Positions 38,817 to 47,579 of a stretch of 64,000 nt of DNA are shown here, piece after piece. Under the pieces are notes generated by a model. That model was not told where the DNA came from, did no database searches, and worked only from the letters and a program-made list of their open reading frames with translations. This DNA is from Tolypothrix sp. PCC 7712. Lineage in GTDB: Bacteria; Cyanobacteriota; Cyanobacteriia; Cyanobacteriales; Nostocaceae. Within the stretch, counting starts at the first letter, position 1. Every line of letters starts with the position of its first letter. The position numbers and the translations under genes were made by a program. The stretch covers positions 4,774,001 to 4,838,000 of the forward strand of contig NZ_CP063785.1 of assembly GCF_025860405.1 (NCBI RefSeq), read 5' to 3'.

Positions 38817-41609
38817 TCAATTATCTACGGGATTTTGATGTAGAGGAATTTCGATTGTAAATTCTGTGCCTTCACCAATCGTAGAATGACACTGTAATTT
38901 ACCACGATGTTTTTCACTAATAATTTTATAACTAATAGATAAACCTAAGCCTGTACCTTTACCTATCGGCTTGGTAGTAAAGAAAGGTTCAAATAATCGC
39001 TGGCGGATATGTTCGGGAATTCCCGCACCATTATCGCTAATTTTAATTACAGCCTGTTGACTTGGGGATAATAGAGTTGTGATAGAAATCTGTAAATTTT
39101 GCGGTTTTTGATGAGCGATAAATGTTTCTTCTAAAGCATCAATAGCATTAGCCAAAATATTCATAAATACTTGATTAAGCTGCCCAGGATAGCATTCTAC
39201 TAAAGGCAGATTACCGGATTGTTTAATAATTACTATTTCTGGACGTTTATCATTGGCTTTGAGACGATGTCCCAAAATCATTAAAGTACTGTCAATACCT
39301 GCATGAATATCTACTGCTTTCATTTCTGCTTCATCTAAGCGAGAAAAATTCCGCAGGGATAAAACAATTTCTGTGATTCTTGCAGTGCCGATTTTCATAG
39401 AACTGAGTAATTGTGGTAAATCGGCAAGCATAAAATCAATATCAATGGCATTAGCAAAGGCTTGAATTTCTGGCGTGGGATTGGGATAATGCTGTTGATA
39501 AAGTTGCAGTAATTTATATAAGTCTTGAATATATTCAATAGCAGGAGTCAGATTACCAGAAATAAAATTAACTGGGTTGTTAATTTCATGGGCGACTCCG
39601 GCTACTAACTGTCCTAAGCCAGACATCTTCTCACTTTGGATTAATTGGCTGGCTAATTGTTGGGCTTCTGCTTTCAATTCTGCTTCTGAATGTCGCAATA
39701 TTTCTTCTGCTTGTTTGCGTTTTGTAATATCGTGGAGAATCACAACATATTCTTGAAAATATTGATGGGGACGATCAGAAATCGCAACTTCTAAAATTGT
39801 GTTGCTACCGTTGGCGGTAAAAGTTTGTTCACTGCGTTTTGTCCATTGTTGTGGATTTGTAACTAATGTTGGTAGCCATTTATTAAGGTGTTTTCCTAAC
39901 AAATCTGCTGGATTTACATGAAATAACAATTCTGTGGCGGGGTTGGCTTGGAGAATAATCCCTTTTTCATCGGTGACGAGAATAGCATCTTGGGCGATTG
40001 TAAATAGATGTTCGGCTGCTTCTCGTGCTTCTGCGATCGCCACTACTTGCGGTAAACTTGTCCAACAGGCGATCGCTACTCCTACAAATGTGATCGTCAT
40101 CAGTAAGACAATAAATAAATTCTCACCCCCCATATTTGCGGCTTGATTCAGCTGGAAACCAAATAACCAACCAACTGCAACAGCGCTACATAACAGAAAA
40201 ATCAGGATGCTTACCTGAAGCATAACTGAATCTTGGGCAATGATTGTCGGGCGAGAGCGATCGCGTTTGATCCACCAAAGGGGATGAAAAGGCGGAACAT
40301 TAACGCGGCTAATTGTGGCATCAATGCCAATAATCCCAATCGGAAGCAATAAACCCATGAGAAATTCTCGCCATCCCCAAGCTAAACCCCCTACGAACAG
40401 AACTACAACTTCTACTAATAAAATACCTAGTGTGATTCGTGGGAATAACACTTCTGGTTTGTGCCGTTGTAGCCAGATTCCTAGCTGTACCGCCATAATC
40501 GAGATAAACCAGCCAACATTACCCACAACCACAATTGCAGCGACATTTCCCCAAATTAAGCACCCAAGGCTAAGTACGAGTGTTAATCCCAAAGCCGGGC
40601 CAAATACACCCCAACGAGAAACTACGGCAAACACAGGTGAGAGATATTGATCGCGTGCTAGTTGATACAGAATACGGGGACAGTTAGAAACCACAGTTGC
40701 ACAAGCCAAAAGACAAGCAGCCGTGAGTAAAAAGGTGATCATCAAGCCAGCTATATCTCCCCAGAAGGGTTTGGCAGCAGCTAGCAAGTTTAAAAAAGCG
40801 CTATCCTTCAGGTTGGCAGCTGTAGCTAACCGCATTACTACCCAGGATGCACCAAGATAAATTGGTAACATTAACCAAGCTGCAACCTTGAGGCTAAACA
40901 GTGTCTTGGTAGGATGTTGACTATCAGCGACAAAGGAAGCAGCGGTTTCGCAAGCATAAGTTGCATAGGTGACATAAAGAAACCACTTGGCCCAATCGCC
41001 AAAGCCAATCAATGACAAATGATTTGGAAAAAAGCCAGGACTCTCGGATGAGAAGGCTAACCAGCCAAGTCCTTGAAAAGCAAAGATGAGCAGCAGACCA
41101 AAGGCTGGCAGTACGAAAAATAAGTGTAAAATACTCAGGGCACGAGTGCCGCTAAATGCCAAGACAAAAGGCAGCAGTGTCAAGGCAATTTCTAGTGCTA
41201 ACTTTGGGAAGGTAAGATTTAACGTCGCTAAATTTACTTCTATTAAGTCCGTGAGGACAATGGCGTTAACTGGTAATACTGATACCCAACTAAAATAATA
41301 TCCCAATGCACTATAGCGAGCTAACCCTGGGTAGCGCTTCAGCAACTTACTAGCATAGTTAGGAGTTCCTCCAGCAACATTCTGGAAATGAAATCCCAAA
41401 TGCTGCATTTGATAGTTAAGTAGCATTCCACAGAGGACGGCGGGAATCCAGACAAAGATAGCTTGAGAACCTAATGCTGCATGAATGGCGGGAATCACGG
41501 CTATCCACAAGATATGACCTGTTAGACCAAAACCCCAAGTTTCTAACGAACTTAAGCTTCTAGTTAAGTTTCCATTGAGAGATGGGTTAACAGGGGCAAA
41601 ATCAGACAT
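38817..41609 (-). CDS. Amino-acid permease (APC)-histidine kinase fusion
   Basis: 930 aa in one frame. Residues 1 to about 420 are an APC-superfamily transporter with some 12 TM helices (LETWGFGLTGHILW, GGTPNYASKLLKRYPGLARYSALGYYFSW). About 440-520 has extra TM helices. A PAS domain lies about 535-640 (AQDAILVTDEKGIILQANPATELLF). Then a coiled linker, H-box GVAHEINNPVNF, N-box NILANAIDALEE and G-boxes DNGAGIPEH and GKGTGLGLSISYKI. Architecture recalls the SLC5-kinase CbrA, with a different transporter fold. It may sense amino-acid or nucleobase flux. No response regulator adjoins. The kinase core matches those at 8417 and 61010. Confidence 0.85.
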   Translation of the reverse strand: MSDFAPVNPSLNGNLTRSLSSLETWGFGLTGHILWIAVIPAIHAALGSQAIFVWIPAVLCGMLLNYQMQHLGFHFQNVAGGTPNYASKLLKRYPGLARYSALGYYFSWVSVLPVNAIVLTDLIEVNLATLNLTFPKLALEIALTLLPFVLAFSGTRALSILHLFFVLPAFGLLLIFAFQGLGWLAFSSESPGFFPNHLSLIGFGDWAKWFLYVTYATYACETAASFVADSQHPTKTLFSLKVAAWLMLPIYLGASWVVMRLATAANLKDSAFLNLLAAAKPFWGDIAGLMITFLLTAACLLACATVVSNCPRILYQLARDQYLSPVFAVVSRWGVFGPALGLTLVLSLGCLIWGNVAAIVVVGNVGWFISIMAVQLGIWLQRHKPEVLFPRITLGILLVEVVVLFVGGLAWGWREFLMGLLLPIGIIGIDATISRVNVPPFHPLWWIKRDRSRPTIIAQDSVMLQVSILIFLLCSAVAVGWLFGFQLNQAANMGGENLFIVLLMTITFVGVAIACWTSLPQVVAIAEAREAAEHLFTIAQDAILVTDEKGIILQANPATELLFHVNPADLLGKHLNKWLPTLVTNPQQWTKRSEQTFTANGSNTILEVAISDRPHQYFQEYVVILHDITKRKQAEEILRHSEAELKAEAQQLASQLIQSEKMSGLGQLVAGVAHEINNPVNFISGNLTPAIEYIQDLYKLLQLYQQHYPNPTPEIQAFANAIDIDFMLADLPQLLSSMKIGTARITEIVLSLRNFSRLDEAEMKAVDIHAGIDSTLMILGHRLKANDKRPEIVIIKQSGNLPLVECYPGQLNQVFMNILANAIDALEETFIAHQKPQNLQISITTLLSPSQQAVIKISDNGAGIPEHIRQRLFEPFFTTKPIGKGTGLGLSISYKIISEKHRGKLQCHSTIGEGTEFTIEIPLHQNPVDN

Positions 41610-41908
41610 GATGACAGACCTGGGAATGTTCTAGTTCGGACTATTGATATAGAGTTCCCATTGACTAGTTAAAACAGCCATTTTTTGCAGCTAAATTTAT
41701 TAGAAATTCGCAAAACAGTTAATATCTATCAGTTAAGGAGTAAGAAGGAGATAAACGAGAAAAAAAGAAATCAAAAACCTTGAACCCTTTCCCCAAATAC
41801 CATTTAAGTTTAAAATCCTTAACCTAGGTACACGAACACGCATGAAAATATCTCTTTCCAGTCAACAGTCATCCGTCAACACTATTTACAAGTCAGTATA
41901 TTAACAGC
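41610..41908. other. Divergent promoter region with partial repeat
   Basis: Spacer between the kinase fusion (minus) and tmk (plus). It holds a partial copy of the GGTTAAGG repeat family (CCCTTTCCCCAAAT ... AAAATCCTTAACC, about 41770-41827) and a CAGTCAACAGTC-type short repeat (41862-41881). No clear promoter boxes could be fixed. Confidence 0.35.
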
Positions 41909-42568
41909 ATGGTTGGCAAATTAATCGTATTTGAAGGGGTAGAAGGCTGCGGTAAAACTAGCCAAATGCAGCTTTGTCAAGCATGGTTGCAAAGCTTGGG
42001 TGTTTCTGTAGTCCTGACAAGGGAACCCGGGGGAACAGAATTAGGTTTGGATTTGCGCCGCTTGTTGCTAGAAAAGGCGGATAATAAACCGATCGCAGAA
42101 GTGACAGAATTATTGTTATATGCAGCTGACAGAGCGCAACACGTAGAACAAGAGCTGAAACCCCATTTAGCACAAGGGAAATATATTTTATGCGATCGCT
42201 ATATTGAATCTACCATTGCCTATCAAGGTTATGGTCGGCGTTTAAATATGAGTTTAATTGAGCAATTGAATTATATTGCTACTGGTGGTTTACTCAGCGA
42301 CCTGACTATTTGGTTAGATGTTGATGTCGAAATTGGACTGGCCCGAAAAAGGGGAGATGAGCAAGCATTTGACCGCATCGAACAAGAAACCATCGCCTTT
42401 CATCAGCGAGTACAGCAAGGCTACGCAGCATTAGCCGCAGCTTATCCCAAAAGAATTATTCGCATCGATGGCACTTTGAGTAAGGAAATTGTACACCAAA
42501 CAATTCAACAAGTTTTGCGCGTAGACGCGGAGCAGCTTGTCGCCAGACATCGCCTATCGTGGGAGTAG
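41909..42568 (+). CDS. tmk: Thymidylate kinase
   Basis: 219 aa. Phosphorylates dTMP to dTDP for DNA synthesis. P-loop GVEGCGKT at 10-17, TREPGGTELG at about 37-46 (substrate loop), DRYIESTIAYQGYGR (DR(Y/H) motif), and a lid region with ARKRGDEQAFDRIE. Length is normal. Followed by repeat-rich DNA and then holB, the usual tmk-holB order in many bacteria. Confidence 0.95.
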   Translation: MVGKLIVFEGVEGCGKTSQMQLCQAWLQSLGVSVVLTREPGGTELGLDLRRLLLEKADNKPIAEVTELLLYAADRAQHVEQELKPHLAQGKYILCDRYIESTIAYQGYGRRLNMSLIEQLNYIATGGLLSDLTIWLDVDVEIGLARKRGDEQAFDRIEQETIAFHQRVQQGYAALAAAYPKRIIRIDGTLSKEIVHQTIQQVLRVDAEQLVARHRLSWE

Positions 42569-42756
42569 GGATTGGGGACTGGGGAACTCGGGGCCCCCTC
42601 TGGGGATAAGGGGTAATGGGGATTGGGGGAGATGAGGGAGATGAGGGAGATGAGGGAGATGAGGGGGATGAGGGAGAAATACCAAACACCAAACACCCAA
42701 TTACCAATTACCCATTACCAATTACCTATTACCAAATGACAAATGACAAATGACCA
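42569..42756. repeat. STRR-rich spacer between tmk and holB
   Basis: Contains, in order, a G-rich dispersed repeat with GGGGCCCCCTCTGGGGATAA (about 42573-42632; inverted copies at 43976-44037 and 48524-48600), a 9-bp tandem repeat GAGATGAGG (about 42629-42670), then AATTACC/CAAATGA heptamers running directly into the holB start codon. Confidence 0.75.
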
Positions 42757-43716
42757 ATGACAAATGATCCATTTGCACCACTTATAGGTCAACAGCAAGC
42801 GATAGAGTTACTGACTCAGGCTGTGAAACAAAATCGTGTTGCACCAGCTTATCTATTTGTGGGGACGGATGGGGTGGGACGGAGTTTAGCCGCAAGGTGC
42901 TTTATTGAGTTGCTATTTGCTAGTGATGTAGAGACAAAATTAAGTGGATTTTTACATAATCGCTTGCTGCAAGGTAACCACCCGGATGTATTGTGGGTAG
43001 AGCCAACTTACCAATATCAAGGTCAAAGGCTAACAGCAAAGGAAGCAGCAGATAAAGGTGTGAAGCGTAAAGCACCACCTGTTATTAGGTTAGAGCAAAT
43101 TCGAGAAATTACTGAGTTTCTCGGCCGTCCGCCGTTAGAAGCGTCAAGAAATATAGTGGTGCTGGAACAAGCAGAAACAATGGCGGAAGCAGCAGCCAAT
43201 GCTTTGCTGAAAACCTTGGAAGAACCAGGAAAGGCGACATTAATTTTAATTGCACCCACACCTGACGCTGTATTACCAACATTAGTGTCACGCTGTCAAC
43301 GCATTCCGTTTTATCGCTTAGATGGAGCCTCTTTAGCTGAAGTACTCACTCAATCTGGACGTGGAGAAGTTTTGCAAAATCCAGCATTGCTGAGTATAGC
43401 AGCAGGTAGCCCAGGAAGTGCGATCGCATCTTACGAGCAATTACAAAATATTCCCCCTGAACTACTCGAAGCGGTGAAAAAAGCACCTGCATCATACCGT
43501 CAGGCTTTGGAGTTAGCTAAAGCGATTGATAAAGATTTAGATACAGAAGCGCAACTCTGGTTAGTTGATTATCTTCAGCAATTTTACTGGCATAAATGGT
43601 ATCGCGTAGGCATTATTCAACAGCTAGAAAAAGCGCGTAAATCTCTACTTTGCTACGCCCAACCGCGTTTGGTTTGGGAATGTACTTTATTAGCATTGTA
43701 TCAACAATGCCAGTAG
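42757..43716 (+). CDS. holB: DNA polymerase III delta' subunit
   Basis: 319 aa AAA+ clamp-loader subunit. N-terminus DPFAPLIGQQQAIELL, degenerate P-loop GTDGVGRS (Arg in place of the Walker Lys, as expected for the non-hydrolysing delta'), IRLEQIREITEFL, LEEPGKATLILIAP, and the sensor-1 region SRCQRIPF (SRC motif, arginine finger). The ATG lies within a run of CAAATGAC heptamers; the conserved protein begins at about residue 3, so this start is plausible and the repeat supplies the 5' leader. Pairs with tmk. Confidence 0.9.
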   Translation: MTNDPFAPLIGQQQAIELLTQAVKQNRVAPAYLFVGTDGVGRSLAARCFIELLFASDVETKLSGFLHNRLLQGNHPDVLWVEPTYQYQGQRLTAKEAADKGVKRKAPPVIRLEQIREITEFLGRPPLEASRNIVVLEQAETMAEAAANALLKTLEEPGKATLILIAPTPDAVLPTLVSRCQRIPFYRLDGASLAEVLTQSGRGEVLQNPALLSIAAGSPGSAIASYEQLQNIPPELLEAVKKAPASYRQALELAKAIDKDLDTEAQLWLVDYLQQFYWHKWYRVGIIQQLEKARKSLLCYAQPRLVWECTLLALYQQCQ

Positions 43717-44306
43717 TGAAGGGATGGGGAATGGGGAATGGGGAATGGGGAATGGGTAATTGGTAATTTGGTGTTTGGTATTTCTCCCTCATCTCCCTCA
43801 TCTCCCTCAATACTTGTCGGTTAAGGGCAAAAGGGGAAGGGGAAAAGGGGCAAGAAAAAACCTTTAACCCTTACCCTTTCTCCTGCGGAGACGCTACGCG
43901 AACACCTTTTCCCCAAACCAAATTTCAACTTGAAAATCCTTAACCGAGCAGTATTGTCATCTCCCTCATCTCCCCCAATCCCCATTACCCCTTATCCCCA
44001 GAGGGGGCCCCGAGTTCCCCAGTCCCCAATCCCCAGTCTGCTGACGACAAGCCACTGCGTGTCTACGCTTCAGCAAATTACCTCATCTTTCGATATCCAA
44101 CTTTAGTTGGAGATAGTTTGATTGAGATCCATCTTTTGGTAATCCAAACTTTCTGCCGATGCTTCCCTTTGGCAGATTTCCTACTATAAACACATGAAGC
44201 GAAACGAAAAGCGCAGCGAAAACAAACCAAAGTAAAACAAATTATAACCTGGTTTCTACAAGCTGCAAAATCTCAAAAATCACACAATTAACAAGGAACA
44301 AAAATC
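43717..44306. other. Repeat-filled spacer and promoter region before the GG-peptide array
   Basis: Holds GGGGAAT tandem repeats (43727-43757), CTCCCTCAT repeats (43785-43809), a MITE (43808-43956), and an inverted copy of the GGGGCCCC repeat (43976-44037). The last 260 bp are unique and probably carry the promoter for the peptide array; the only symmetric site there is CCAACTTTAGTTGG (about 44097-44110), a possible operator. Confidence 0.5.
43808..43956. mobile_element. MITE-like element, TCGGTTAAGG family, copy 1
   Basis: Inverted ends ATACTTGTCGGTTAAGGG and the complement of AATACTGCTCGGTTAAGG, interior rich in CCCTTTTCCCC. An inverted second copy is at 63380-63502; partial copies are near 41770 and 56215. 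No ORF. This copy also contains a GGAGACGCTACGCGAAC insert (near 43886), a motif of another dispersed family. Confidence 0.55.
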
Positions 44307-44561
44307 ATGTCTCACGAAATCAAAAACATCGTTGCTGTTGAACTTTCTGAAGATGAATTAGATAACGTTGCTGGTGGATTTGGAATAATTCTTGGTGACG
44401 GACAAAGCCTTACTTTAGGTACTGGTGCCACCTTCCAACAAAAAAATCTAGCAGTTGCTCAACAAACATTTGCAGGCCCTAACGGTGCTGGTACAACAAC
44501 TTTGATTAACGCTCAAGAAATCTTCAGCGATGCTGGTCAAGTCCTAACTGTTGGTAACTAA
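44307..44561 (+). CDS. Double-glycine leader peptide 1
   Basis: 84 aa. Leader 1-24 ends ELSEDELDNVAGG, the GG cleavage site typical of C39-peptidase-processed bacteriocins and Nif11/CTB-like cyanobacterial peptides. Core of 60 residues, Gly/Gln/Thr-rich, no Cys, ending AGQVLTVGN. First and most divergent of eight paralogues (MSHEIKNIV; NGAGTTTLI). Ribosome site AAGGAA upstream. Probably exported and cut after GG; activity (bacteriocin, signal or surface peptide) is not known. No transporter or modifying enzyme is in the window. Confidence 0.8.
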   Translation: MSHEIKNIVAVELSEDELDNVAGGFGIILGDGQSLTLGTGATFQQKNLAVAQQTFAGPNGAGTTTLINAQEIFSDAGQVLTVGN

Positions 44562-44678
44562 TTATCCCTCTAAAAACCTGGTTAGCTCACAACTCAATAG
44601 TTTATCAACACCAGGTTATCTCTTCTATCTCTCATTTGAAATTACACATTAACTGATTAAATTGCAAGGAACAAAATC

Positions 44679-44933
44679 ATGTCTAACGAAATTAAAAACA
44701 TTGCTGCTATTGAACTTTCTGAAGATGAATTAGATAACGTTGCTGGTGGATTTGGAATAGTTCTTGGTGATGGACAAAACCTCTCCTTAGGTACTGGTGC
44801 CACCTTCCAACAAAAAAATCTGGCAGTAGGTCAACAAACAGTTGCAGGGCCTGGCGGTGCTGGTACTACCACTTTGGTTAATGCTCAAGAAATCTTCAGC
44901 AATGCCGGACAAGTACTAACTGTTGGTAACTAA
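44679..44933 (+). CDS. Double-glycine leader peptide 2
   Basis: 84 aa: leader MSNEIKNIAAIELSEDELDN ending VAGG, core starting FGIVLGDGQNLSLGTGATF. Protein identical to peptide 4 (45415), being part of a segment duplicated with a 736-bp offset. Core has conserved QQKNLAVGQQTVAGPGG and GTTTLVNAQ. Ribosome site CAAGGA about 9 bases before ATG. Confidence 0.8.
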   Translation: MSNEIKNIAAIELSEDELDNVAGGFGIVLGDGQNLSLGTGATFQQKNLAVGQQTVAGPGGAGTTTLVNAQEIFSNAGQVLTVGN

Positions 44934-45050
44934 TTCTTAAAGTTACAAACCTGGTTTGGTCAAAATTAAATATTTCATCATACCAGGTTCTCTCTTCTAT
45001 CTTTCATTTGAAATTACACATCAACTCATTAAATTGCAAGGAGCAAAATC

Positions 45051-45308
45051 ATGTCTAACGAAATCAAAAACATCGCTGCTGTTGAATTATCTGAAGATGA
45101 ATTAGATAACGTTGCTGGTGGATTTGATGGAATTGTTCTGGGTGGCGGACAAAATCTTGGTCTATTTACCAATAGCAGCTTCCAACAAAAAAATCTGGCA
45201 GTAGGTCAACAAACAGTTGCAGGGCCTGGTGGTGCTGGTACAACAACTTTGGTTAACGCTCAAGATATCATCAGCAGTGCTGGTCAAGGGCTGTTCGTAG
45301 GTCAATAA
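45051..45308 (+). CDS. Double-glycine leader peptide 3
   Basis: 85 aa. Same leader class; after GG an extra Asp is inserted (GGFDGIVLGGG), the only length change in the family. Core GLFTNSSFQQKNLAVGQQ; ends SSAGQGLFVGQ. Protein identical to peptide 5. The variable window (GLFTNSS versus SLGTGAT versus GLVTGSS) lies just before the invariant FQQKNLAV segment. Confidence 0.8.
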   Translation: MSNEIKNIAAVELSEDELDNVAGGFDGIVLGGGQNLGLFTNSSFQQKNLAVGQQTVAGPGGAGTTTLVNAQDIISSAGQGLFVGQ

Positions 45309-45414
45309 TTCTCATCATTAACAACCTGGTTAATATCTCATGAATACCAGGTTCTCCCTTCTATCTCTCATTTGAAATTACACATTAACTGATTAAATTG
45401 CAAGGAACAAAATC

Positions 45415-45669
45415 ATGTCTAACGAAATTAAAAACATTGCTGCTATTGAACTTTCTGAAGATGAATTAGATAACGTTGCTGGTGGATTTGGAATAGTTCT
45501 TGGTGATGGACAAAACCTCTCCTTAGGTACTGGTGCCACCTTCCAACAAAAAAATCTGGCAGTAGGTCAACAAACAGTTGCAGGGCCTGGCGGTGCTGGT
45601 ACTACCACTTTGGTTAATGCTCAAGAAATCTTCAGCAATGCCGGACAAGTACTAACTGTTGGTAACTAA
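45415..45669 (+). CDS. Double-glycine leader peptide 4
   Basis: 84 aa, identical in protein and nearly in DNA to peptide 2. The duplicated block runs from about 44631 to 45225, matched by 45367 to 45961, so this copy arose by tandem duplication of a two-gene unit. Confidence 0.8.
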   Translation: MSNEIKNIAAIELSEDELDNVAGGFGIVLGDGQNLSLGTGATFQQKNLAVGQQTVAGPGGAGTTTLVNAQEIFSNAGQVLTVGN

Positions 45670-45786
45670 TTCTTAAAGTTACAAACCTGGTTTGGTCAAA
45701 ATTAAATATTTCATCATACCAGGTTCTCTCTTCTATCTTTCATTTGAAATTACACATCAACTCATTAAATTGCAAGGAGCAAAATC

Positions 45787-46044
45787 ATGTCTAACGAAAT
45801 CAAAAACATCGCTGCTGTTGAATTATCTGAAGATGAATTAGATAACGTTGCTGGTGGATTTGATGGAATTGTTCTGGGTGGCGGACAAAATCTTGGTCTA
45901 TTTACCAATAGCAGCTTCCAACAAAAAAATCTGGCAGTAGGTCAACAAACAGTTGCAGGCCCTGGTGGTGCTGGTACTACAACTTTAGTTAATGCTCAAG
46001 ATATCATCAGCAGTGCTGGTCAAGGTTTGTTTGTTGGTCAATAA
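45787..46044 (+). CDS. Double-glycine leader peptide 5
   Basis: 85 aa, identical in protein to peptide 3. The DNA of the last third differs by silent changes and instead matches peptide 6, which indicates gene conversion between neighbours after the duplication. Confidence 0.8.
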   Translation: MSNEIKNIAAVELSEDELDNVAGGFDGIVLGGGQNLGLFTNSSFQQKNLAVGQQTVAGPGGAGTTTLVNAQDIISSAGQGLFVGQ

Positions 46045-46150
46045 TTCTCATCATAAATAACCTGGTTAATATCTCATGAATACCAGGTTATCTCTTCTAT
46101 CTCTCATTTGAAATCACACATTAATTGATTAAATTGCAAGGAGCAAAATC

Positions 46151-46405
46151 ATGTCTAACGAAATTAAAAACATCGCTGCTGTTGAATTATCTGAAGATGA
46201 ATTAGATAACGTTGCTGGTGGATTTGGAATTGTTTTAGGTGGCGGTCAAAGTCTTGGTTTAGTCACTGGTAGCAGCTTTGAACAAAAAAATCTGGCAGTA
46301 GGTCAGCAAACAGTTGCAGGCCCTGGTGGTGCTGGTACTACAACTTTAGTTAATGCTCAAGATATCATCAGCAGTGCTGGTCAAGGTTTGTTTGTTGGTC
46401 AATAA
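46151..46405 (+). CDS. Double-glycine leader peptide 6
   Basis: 84 aa. Core FGIVLGGGQSLGLVTGSSFE; carries Glu in SSFEQKNLAV where most have Gln. Ends GLFVGQ. Ribosome site AAGGAG seven to eight bases before ATG. Confidence 0.8.
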   Translation: MSNEIKNIAAVELSEDELDNVAGGFGIVLGGGQSLGLVTGSSFEQKNLAVGQQTVAGPGGAGTTTLVNAQDIISSAGQGLFVGQ

Positions 46406-46511
46406 TTCTCATCATAAATAACCTGGTTAATATCTCATGAATACCAGGTTCTCCCTTCTATCTTTCATTTGAAATTACACATTAACTGATTAAATTGCCA
46501 GGAGTAAAATC

Positions 46512-46766
46512 ATGTCTAACGAAATTAAGAACATTGCTGCTGTTGAATTATCTGAAGATGAATTAGATAACGTTGCTGGTGGATTTGGAATTGTTTTAGG
46601 TGGCGGTCAAAGTCTTGGTTTAGTCACTGGTAGCAGCTTCCAACAAAAAAATCTGGCAGTAGGTCAACAAACAGTTGCAGGCCCTGGTGGTGCTGGTACA
46701 ACAACTTTGGTTAACGCTCAAGATATCATCAGCAGTGCTGGTCAAGGGCTGTTCGTAGGTCAATAA
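46512..46766 (+). CDS. Double-glycine leader peptide 7
   Basis: 84 aa, as peptide 6 but with SSFQQKNLAV (Gln). Ends GLFVGQ. Ribosome site CAGGAG before the ATG. Third quarter of the gene is nearly identical in DNA to peptide 3. Confidence 0.8.
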   Translation: MSNEIKNIAAVELSEDELDNVAGGFGIVLGGGQSLGLVTGSSFQQKNLAVGQQTVAGPGGAGTTTLVNAQDIISSAGQGLFVGQ

Positions 46767-46872
46767 TTCTCATCATTAACAACCTGGTTAATATCTCATG
46801 AATACCAGGTTTTCCCTTCTATCTCTCATTTGAAATTACACATTAATTCATTAAATCGCAAGGAGTAAAATC

Positions 46873-47127
46873 ATGTCTAACGAAATTAAGAACATTGCTG
46901 CTGTTGAATTATCTGAAGATGAATTAGATAACGTTGCTGGTGGTTTTGGAATTGTTTTAGGTGGTGGTCAAAGTCTTGGTTTAGTCACTGGTAGCAGCTT
47001 TGAACAAAAAAATCTGGCAGTAGGTCAACAAACAGTTGCAGGGCCTGGTGGTGCTGGTACTACCACTTTGGTTAATGCTCAAGATATCATCAGCAGTGCT
47101 GGTCAAGGTTTGTTTGTTGGTAACTAA
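46873..47127 (+). CDS. Double-glycine leader peptide 8
   Basis: 84 aa, last of the array. As peptide 6 (Glu in SSFEQKN) but ends GLFVGN, the terminus of peptides 1, 2 and 4, so its 3' end appears to be a recombinant. The hairpin after it has a compensatory base pair change. Confidence 0.8.
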   Translation: MSNEIKNIAAVELSEDELDNVAGGFGIVLGGGQSLGLVTGSSFEQKNLAVGQQTVAGPGGAGTTTLVNAQDIISSAGQGLFVGN

Positions 47128-47579
47128 TTCTTAGAGTTACAAACCTGATTTGGTAAAATTTAGGTATTTTATCAAATCAGGTTATCTCTTCCAAATCACA
47201 TTTAAATTCTCAGATAAATTTATACAAAATCAAATAATATTTGTGACACATCAATAATATTCTAGAGGGCAAGGCAGTGCCCATTGTACAAATACCTCGC
47301 GCCCTCATCCCCTAACCCCTTCTCCCGCAGGAGAAGGGGAACTAAATCTCTGGCTCCCTTCTCCCCGTGGAAGAGGGGCTGGGGGTGAGGGCGAAACCTT
47401 GCACAAGAGCGGGTTTCACATTAAGTTGACACCACTGGGCAGTGCCTTGCCCCTAAAATCTGGCGCATTTTTTTAAATTGGTATTATTAATCTGAATGTG
47501 ATTTTAATAAGCTTCTGCACAACCCCTTTCAAATAATGAGAGGGGTTTTGATATTTTTGTGTATATGTTGAATGAAAAA
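47128..47579. other. Spacer after the peptide array with dispersed repeat
   Basis: After the last hairpin lies one copy of the CCCTCATCCCCTAACCCC repeat (about 47298-47430), flanked by inverted end sequences GGCAAGGCAGTGCCC and GGGCAGTGCCTTGCC. A hairpin-like AACCCCTTTC...GAGAGGGGTTTTG (about 47520-47550) precedes the convergent regulator gene and could be its terminator. Confidence 0.5.

Larger units (their letters stand above)
44575..47183 (+). ncRNA. Conserved RNA hairpin after each of the eight GG-peptide genes
   Basis: An 8-bp stem AACCTGGT/ACCAGGTT follows every stop codon: 44575-44617, 44948-44989, 45323-45353, 45684-45725, 46059-46089, 46420-46450, 46781-46811 and 47142-47183. Loops vary in sequence and length (15-27 bases). 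The last copy reads AACCTGAT/ATCAGGTT, a compensatory G-C to A-T change that keeps the stem. A pyrimidine-rich strand follows (TCTCTTCTATCTCTCATTT), not a clean U-run. Possible roles: partial terminator, mRNA end protection or processing site between cistrons. Confidence 0.75.

Noticed and set aside
42456..42707. Minus-strand frames with Ser-Pro-Ser runs between tmk and holB
   Set aside because: Produced by the GAGATGAGG repeat and overlapping the tmk coding end.
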